Below, in pieces: positions 14,765 to 18,657 of a DNA stretch of 18,657 bases (the stretch's first letter is position 1; each line of letters starts with the position of its first letter). The DNA lies in assembly GCA_900758495.1 (NCBI GenBank), contig CAAERO010000001.1, positions 1 through 18,657 of the forward strand, read 5' to 3'. The position numbers and the translations under genes are program-made. Under the pieces are notes generated by a model. That model was given only the letters and a program-made list of their open reading frames with translations. It was not told where the DNA came from and made no database searches. Source of the stretch: Bacilli bacterium. Its GTDB lineage: Bacteria; Bacillota_I; Bacilli_A; RF39; UBA660.

Positions 14765-15940
14765 TTAATCCTTCTTTATTAATCTAATCATTGAATATTC
14801 TTCTAATTTTTCTTTAAAAGGTATTTTTAACACTTCATCTGGATGTCTTGCTATTTCGATGTTATTATTATTTTCATCTAATAATTTTTCTAAAACAAAT
14901 TGATAACTCGCTCCACTAGGAGTAAATATCTCAATCGTATCTCCTACTTTAAAATAATTTCTCTCTCTTAATACTAAACAACTATTATCTTTATCATACC
15001 CTGTAATAACAGCAATATATTCTTGATTAGATATCTCTTGTCTACCTGTATAGTATTGGTCATTATTATCAGCTTTTTTTAAGAAATACTGACTAGTGCT
15101 TTCCCTATTAGCAACTGATGCTAAAACTTTTAAATATTTACTAGCAAATTCTTCTGTTAAATTTCCTTCATAATAAGCATCTATCAAGGCACGATAACTA
15201 CCAACAACACTTGCAAGATAATAAATAGAACGCATTCTTCCTTCTATTTTTAAGGACTTAACCCCTATTTCGATTAAATCTTTTATGTAACTAGACATAT
15301 TTAAATCTTTAGTAGCCATTGTAAATACTTTATTATCTAAAGTATCAAATGCAAAACGACATACTTGGGCACAACCACCTCTATTGGCATCACGATTAGT
15401 TATGTAATTAGATAAGGCACATCTACCACTAAAACAAGTACACATTGCTCCATGTAAAAACACTTCTACTTCAAGACCAGTCTTAGTAACAATAGAATGA
15501 ATTTCTTCTTTATTTAATTCTCTAGCAAGTACTACTCTTGTTGCACCAAGTCTTTTATAAAACATTGCTTCTTTACTATTTGTAATAGAAGCTTGCGTAG
15601 AAACATGAGCTTCTAGTCCTTTCTTAGCCAAATATTCAATTAAATAAGGGTCACTAACAATAAAAGCATCAACACCACAACTAACTAACTCTTCAATATA
15701 CTTATCAATATCTTCTCTATCACTATCATGAAAGAAAATATTCAAAGTTACATACACTTTCTTTTTAAGCTTATGAGCAAAAAGGCACCCTTCTTCTAAT
15801 TCTTCTTTCGTAAAATTAGTAGCATTCGCTCTAAGTCCTAATTTTCTTCCACCTAAGTAAACAGCATCTGCACCATATAATAAGGTTACTTTTAATCTTT
15901 CTAAATCACCTGCTGGAGCTAATAATTCAATTTTTTCCAT
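14765..15940 (-). CDS. trhP2: U32-family tRNA hydroxylation protein, TrhP2/YrrO type
   Basis: Member of the peptidase-U32 family. Despite the name, the characterised YegQ/YrrO members act in prephenate-dependent 5-hydroxylation of uridine 34 in tRNA. Visible marks: ELLAPAGDLERL, GADAVYLGG, AHVSTQASITN and the U32 signature EVFLHGAMCTCFSGRCALSNYITNRDANRGGCAQVCR, in which Cys167, 174, 190 and 194 are the likely iron-sulfur ligands; KSLKIEGRMR follows, and a C-terminal beta domain (about 290-391). The 391 residues are slightly short of YrrO. It overlaps the upstream U32-like gene by 14 nt, as yrrN and yrrO are paired in Bacillus, and AGGTGA precedes the ATG. Confidence 0.87.
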   Translation of the reverse strand: MEKIELLAPAGDLERLKVTLLYGADAVYLGGRKLGLRANATNFTKEELEEGCLFAHKLKKKVYVTLNIFFHDSDREDIDKYIEELVSCGVDAFIVSDPYLIEYLAKKGLEAHVSTQASITNSKEAMFYKRLGATRVVLARELNKEEIHSIVTKTGLEVEVFLHGAMCTCFSGRCALSNYITNRDANRGGCAQVCRFAFDTLDNKVFTMATKDLNMSSYIKDLIEIGVKSLKIEGRMRSIYYLASVVGSYRALIDAYYEGNLTEEFASKYLKVLASVANRESTSQYFLKKADNNDQYYTGRQEISNQEYIAVITGYDKDNSCLVLRERNYFKVGDTIEIFTPSGASYQFVLEKLLDENNNNIEIARHPDEVLKIPFKEKLEEYSMIRLIKKD

Positions 15941-16754
15941 CTTTCTTCACCTGATATATCGTCTTTCTATTTAAAAATCCTCTATTACGACCTAATAGTT
16001 CATCAATTTCTTTAGTTTTTCCTTGATTAAGTAATACTACTAAGTTAATAAGTTCTTTTCTTTCTAAATCATCTTGATAAACTATTCCATAATTAATACC
16101 TATTTTTTGAAAGTCATTAAGATATTTACAACCATTAAAACGTTTCAAAGAGATAAAACTAGTACCAAACTCATCTTCAAGCAAGAAATAATGCTGACTA
16201 GACTTAGGTTCTACTACTTCTAAGTTTTTAGCATTACCACTATTAGTATTTAAACTTCTTCTACTAGTAGCAACAACAGGATATCCTATCAATAATTGCA
16301 TTAATTCTAATTTAGTATTATTTCTAATATTTTTAATTTCATCATAAGTGATTTCATTAGATAATACCGCTCCCATAACACCTTTATGATGATAAAAGTT
16401 TAAAGTATCAGAATTAGTAACCATATAATTTTTATTAAGGTATAAATTAGTTTTATAATTATTTTCTATTTTTAATTCTAGCAATGAATCATCATAATAA
16501 AGTATACCATCAATATTCATCTTATCTATTTTAGAAAGCATTTCAGCTAATTCATCCAAATCGTTTTCAAAAAACATTCGATTAATTACAACAAAGCATT
16601 TTTTATCTTTACTATGTAACTTTTCTATTTCATCAAGAGTAAATTTATATTTATAATCTATAGAAAACCCATCTAACGGAAAGATAAAACCAGCCACATC
16701 CAAGTCTTGATAAAAGTCTTTATCCTTTTCCTTTGCTACTATCAATAGGTCCAT
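15927..16754 (-). CDS. U32-like protein, probable TrhP1/YrrN partner
   Basis: A divergent U32-like protein, identified mainly by its place directly before TrhP2 and by the short motif LLIGYPVVATSRRSLN, which resembles the family's Y-P-x-x-x-S-R-R stretch. It lacks the four-cysteine signature, so it is unlikely to bind the cluster itself and more likely partners TrhP2. I moved the start from an upstream ATG at 16850 to the ATG at 16754 (275 residues): AGGTGG lies 4 nt before it, while the 32 extra upstream residues would be encoded across the terminator of the preceding gene and the promoter. The N-terminal part (LIVAKEKDKDFYQDLDVAGFIFPLDGFS) looks like a degenerate TIM-barrel start. Confidence 0.7.
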   Translation of the reverse strand: MDLLIVAKEKDKDFYQDLDVAGFIFPLDGFSIDYKYKFTLDEIEKLHSKDKKCFVVINRMFFENDLDELAEMLSKIDKMNIDGILYYDDSLLELKIENNYKTNLYLNKNYMVTNSDTLNFYHHKGVMGAVLSNEITYDEIKNIRNNTKLELMQLLIGYPVVATSRRSLNTNSGNAKNLEVVEPKSSQHYFLLEDEFGTSFISLKRFNGCKYLNDFQKIGINYGIVYQDDLERKELINLVVLLNQGKTKEIDELLGRNRGFLNRKTIYQVKKDGKN

Positions 16755-16778
16755 ACTTCCACCTCTTTCTTCTTTCAT

Positions 16779-16787
16779 ATAATAGCA
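16779..16787 (-). promoter_or_regulatory. Promoter of the U32-U32-dgt unit
   Basis: Minus strand TGCTATTAT: an extended -10 (TGC then TATTAT at 16779-16784) with a weak -35 TAGATT 17 nt upstream. It lies between the upstream terminator and the AGGTGG ribosome site, leaving a leader of about 18 nt. Confidence 0.5.
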
Positions 16788-16796
16788 AAAATCAAA

Positions 16797-16829
16797 GAAA
16801 AAATCTAGTGTGTATAAACACATTAGATT
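16797..16829 (-). terminator. Terminator after the variable surface-protein gene
   Basis: Minus strand: AATCTA-A-TGTGT, loop TTAT, ACACA-C-TAGATT: 11 paired bases with one A-C mismatch, followed by TTTTC. It begins 8 nt after the TAA stop at 16837-16839. Confidence 0.85.
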
Positions 16830-16836
16830 ATATCTA

Positions 16837-18657
16837 TTATTTAATAACATAGGGATTTAAAGAGGTCCCATCTCCTTTAGTTATTAGAGTATTAGCCTTT
16901 AGGTTAATAACTGGGCGGACCCCGAAGGAGCGATCCACGAGGCTCCACGGGTACAAACCAACAGAGGGAGACACAAGCCAGACAGACGCAATAGAGTAGT
17001 CAGGACGAAAGCGACCAGGCGAAAGAGACCACTGATATTGTCCATTATATAAATAATAATTTGTATTTGATGTATTAAATACACCTCCAGCCATCGCCAT
17101 TTCATCGGCTGTAATTAGTGCCACTGGATAGTCTAGTTTTGCACTTACATTAGATACTTTGAATTTATCATTATCTTGTGCACATTTCAAGCTTGGTGTT
17201 TTTCTATCTGCATTTCTATTATATGATCCATAGAATGTAAATGAATCAGTTTTATATCCTGTTCCACTTGAAATACTTCTATCATTACAAAATGTTTCAT
17301 CGGCTAATTTTGAAGTATAAGCAGTTAGATTATTTTTATACCAATTATCTATGGTTGTTTTAATATTTGAATTTGTATTATTTGTTTGAGCTGTTGCTAA
17401 ACTTTTTGAACTATAACTTATTGGTTTTACTGTCATTCTTGTATCACTTTGATATCCTGTTACTTTATATACCACATTACAAGATGTATTTAAACAACTA
17501 TATAACTGACTTTTTACTATTTCATCATGACTATCTTTCCATGTTAATTGTTTTATCGTACCAGTTAAAGTAAATTTCTTAGTAGATGCATCAAAGGTAT
17601 ACCCTGTTCCATAGTTATATTTTTGTGTATTAGTAAACCCGTCATATCCTGTTGTACCATTACTTTCATGTAATTCAAAGTCTTCATTATATTTATAACC
17701 AACGTAAGTTGGATCCCAGTATTTACTATTGAATTTTGAATTTCCAATTGTTACAGCTGTTCCTGCATCACTGGTTGATTTTCCTGAATAAATCATTCGG
17801 ACGCTGCCATCTCCATTACGGCGAATGATTCTCCAAATGAATCCTGCAAATGAAACATAATTATTCTTTGATGCTCCTCGATAATAATAACTTTCTCCTT
17901 CATCATCTTCGGTCATAAAAAGGCCTTCATCCGTCGTTGCTGTCTTAGAGAAATCAGGTATTTCTTTTGATTTGATTGCTGTCTTAGCAGCATCTACACT
18001 TTCTTCATGATTATTCATTACTAATATACAATCTGATAAAGTATTGAAACCATTATCTTTACAATAAGTATCTTCTACTTTTGCTACCGTATCACTTGTT
18101 TGACCATAAACATTTACTTTTACTTTGTAGATTAGTCCACCATTATCATTCTGTGGATTATAGTTTTCATCGACCCATAATCTTAATCGATATTTAATCT
18201 CTGTATCTCCTTGTTGATTTAAATTACCTACAAACAGACTCATCATATCTGCTGGTCTTCCTGTATAGACATTACTTGTTGTATCTTCTGAATAGGTCTT
18301 TGGTGGCATTACTTCTTCTTCTGTTCCATCAGAATTAACTTTTGTTAGATAGAACTTTATATTCTTTCCATCGAAAGTGTTCCCATTTTCTTCTTTGGCT
18401 GCTATTTCATAGTTGATATCTGTATTCCCTTTTATTGATGACTTTACTGTGAAATCAAAGTATTCGCCAGTATTCTTTCTTTTCTTTCCTGTTGCATCAG
18501 TAGTTGGCAGTGCATTATTCATTGAAATAATATTACTACTTTCAATATAATTCATAGATATTGCTCCTGTTGTAATAGTATTTAACTTTTGACCTGGTCC
18601 TACATAGTTAAATGCTGCATAACTGATACCTACTATTGCGATTAATAAAATAAAAAC
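16837..18657 (-). CDS. Large surface protein with lectin-like C-terminal domain and DGR-type variable region; 5' end outside window
   Basis: The frame stays open to the right edge: 34 codons upstream of the first visible ATG (18555) encode VFILLIAIVGISYAAFNYVGPG, a membrane/signal helix, so the true start lies outside; 606 residues are visible. Next comes a region (about 20-165) that recalls camelysin/TasA-like domains, then YCKDNGFNTLSDCILVMN and a large domain containing YYYRGASKNNYVSFAGFIWRIIRRNGDGSVRMIYSG, DYPVALITADEMAMAGGVFN and GVRPVINLK, a layout I associate with lectin-like (DUF6273/DUF1566-type) surface proteins of gut Firmicutes. Residues 543-582 are encoded by an adenine-depleted, 58% GC block unlike the rest of the gene. 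I infer a surface ligand-binding protein diversified by a retroelement. The ligand is unknown. Confidence 0.8.
   Translation of the reverse strand, partial: VFILLIAIVGISYAAFNYVGPGQKLNTITTGAISMNYIESSNIISMNNALPTTDATGKKRKNTGEYFDFTVKSSIKGNTDINYEIAAKEENGNTFDGKNIKFYLTKVNSDGTEEEVMPPKTYSEDTTSNVYTGRPADMMSLFVGNLNQQGDTEIKYRLRLWVDENYNPQNDNGGLIYKVKVNVYGQTSDTVAKVEDTYCKDNGFNTLSDCILVMNNHEESVDAAKTAIKSKEIPDFSKTATTDEGLFMTEDDEGESYYYRGASKNNYVSFAGFIWRIIRRNGDGSVRMIYSGKSTSDAGTAVTIGNSKFNSKYWDPTYVGYKYNEDFELHESNGTTGYDGFTNTQKYNYGTGYTFDASTKKFTLTGTIKQLTWKDSHDEIVKSQLYSCLNTSCNVVYKVTGYQSDTRMTVKPISYSSKSLATAQTNNTNSNIKTTIDNWYKNNLTAYTSKLADETFCNDRSISSGTGYKTDSFTFYGSYNRNADRKTPSLKCAQDNDKFKVSNVSAKLDYPVALITADEMAMAGGVFNTSNTNYYLYNGQYQWSLSPGRFRPDYSIASVWLVSPSVGLYPWSLVDRSFGVRPVINLKANTLITKGDGTSLNPYVIK
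16879..16912 (-). repeat. Inverted repeats just downstream of the variable block
   Basis: Two overlapping structures on the minus strand: TATTAACC, loop TAAA, GGCTAATA (16890-16909, one A-C mismatch), and the perfect 8-bp pair AGTTATTA / TAATAACT (16879-16886 and 16905-16912). DGR targets often carry a short-stem, tetraloop hairpin at this place, which supports but does not prove the DGR reading. Confidence 0.55.
16912..17031 (-). other. Candidate DGR variable region (adenine-depleted block)
   Basis: The 40 codons from W (TGG, 17029-17031) to P (CCA, 16912-16914) contain 7 adenines in 120 nt on the coding strand and are 58% GC; the 60 nt directly upstream contain 22 adenines and are 28% GC. 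Adenine-specific mutagenesis by a DGR reverse transcriptase replaces A of the template by any base, so variable regions lose A while the other bases stay fixed. The block lies at the C-terminus of a lectin-like domain, ends in the GC-rich TTCGGGGTCCGCCC (a candidate IMH-type end) and has a usual variable-region length. No matching A-rich template copy is in the window. Confidence 0.7.

Noticed and set aside
16912..17031. Plain horizontal transfer of a GC-rich fragment as the cause of the odd composition
   Set aside because: The reading frame, the domain ending and the flanks are continuous with the gene, and the bias is mainly loss of A on one strand while T stays common; recombination between cassettes remains a weaker alternative.
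17367..17573. Plus-strand hydrophobic open frame opposite the surface-protein gene
   Set aside because: Antisense to a clearly coding region; its hydrophobic look comes from A-rich sense codons read in reverse, and no ribosome site is present.
1..18657. CRISPR arrays, tRNA or rRNA genes, prophage genes
   Set aside because: I saw no regularly spaced direct repeats, no cloverleaf or rRNA-like stretch and no phage structural gene.
1..18657. Mollicute genetic code (TGA as Trp)
   Set aside because: Several genes with intact, family-typical C-termini end in TGA (ireB, trmR, the SDR, two membrane proteins) and conserved Trp residues are TGG.

Overview
The window is AT-rich, gene-dense chromosomal DNA from a low-GC Bacillota/Bacilli-type bacterium, probably an uncultured gut lineage. 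It uses the standard genetic code: several genes end in TGA and Trp is TGG, so it is not a code-4 mollicute. The blocks ireB-ruvX-DUF1292-mltG-trmR and greA/U32/U32 match the conserved yrzL-yrrK-yrzB-yrrL-yrrM-yrrN-yrrO-greA neighbourhood of Bacillus. Nearly everything is on the minus strand; the one convincing plus-strand gene is a small YrzE-like membrane protein.

Layout, left to right. (1) 1-521: the N-terminal part of an IS200/IS605-type TnpB with its promoter. (2) 557-3505: a DUF975/CmpB membrane protein followed by serS, closed by a terminator. (3) 3519-12595: a tightly packed transcription unit of 12 genes running right to left: ireB, ruvX, DUF1292, mltG, trmR, a membrane-tethered amidase, a membrane protein with a CxxxC motif, an SDR oxidoreductase, two membrane-tethered CHAP hydrolases, a second CxxxC membrane protein, and a YnbB-type PLP enzyme; it ends at a hairpin terminator. 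(4) 12645-13058: the divergent YrzE-like gene and a two-way terminator. (5) 13088-16784: two U32 proteins (TrhP type), a dGTPase-like HD protein, and greA with its own promoter. (6) 16797-18657: a large surface protein whose N-terminus lies outside the window.

Two things stand out. First, the last 40 or so codons of the surface protein (16912-17031) form a GC-rich block almost free of adenine on the coding strand (7 A in 120 nt, against 22 in the 60 nt just upstream). It sits in a lectin-like C-terminal domain and is followed by a GC-rich stretch and a short tetraloop hairpin. This is the signature of the variable region of a diversity-generating retroelement (DGR). No reverse transcriptase or template repeat is in the window, so this would be a target served from elsewhere.

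Second, three cell-wall hydrolases share one N-terminal module (a pilin-like pair of membrane helices flanked by two conserved cysteines) and one linker motif, but carry two unrelated catalytic domains. They are interleaved with two paralogous membrane proteins of unknown function. Together with MltG and IreB the operon looks like a regulated envelope-remodelling module. TrmR in unit 3 and the two U32 proteins in unit 5 together make up the route to 5-methoxyuridine at tRNA position 34.
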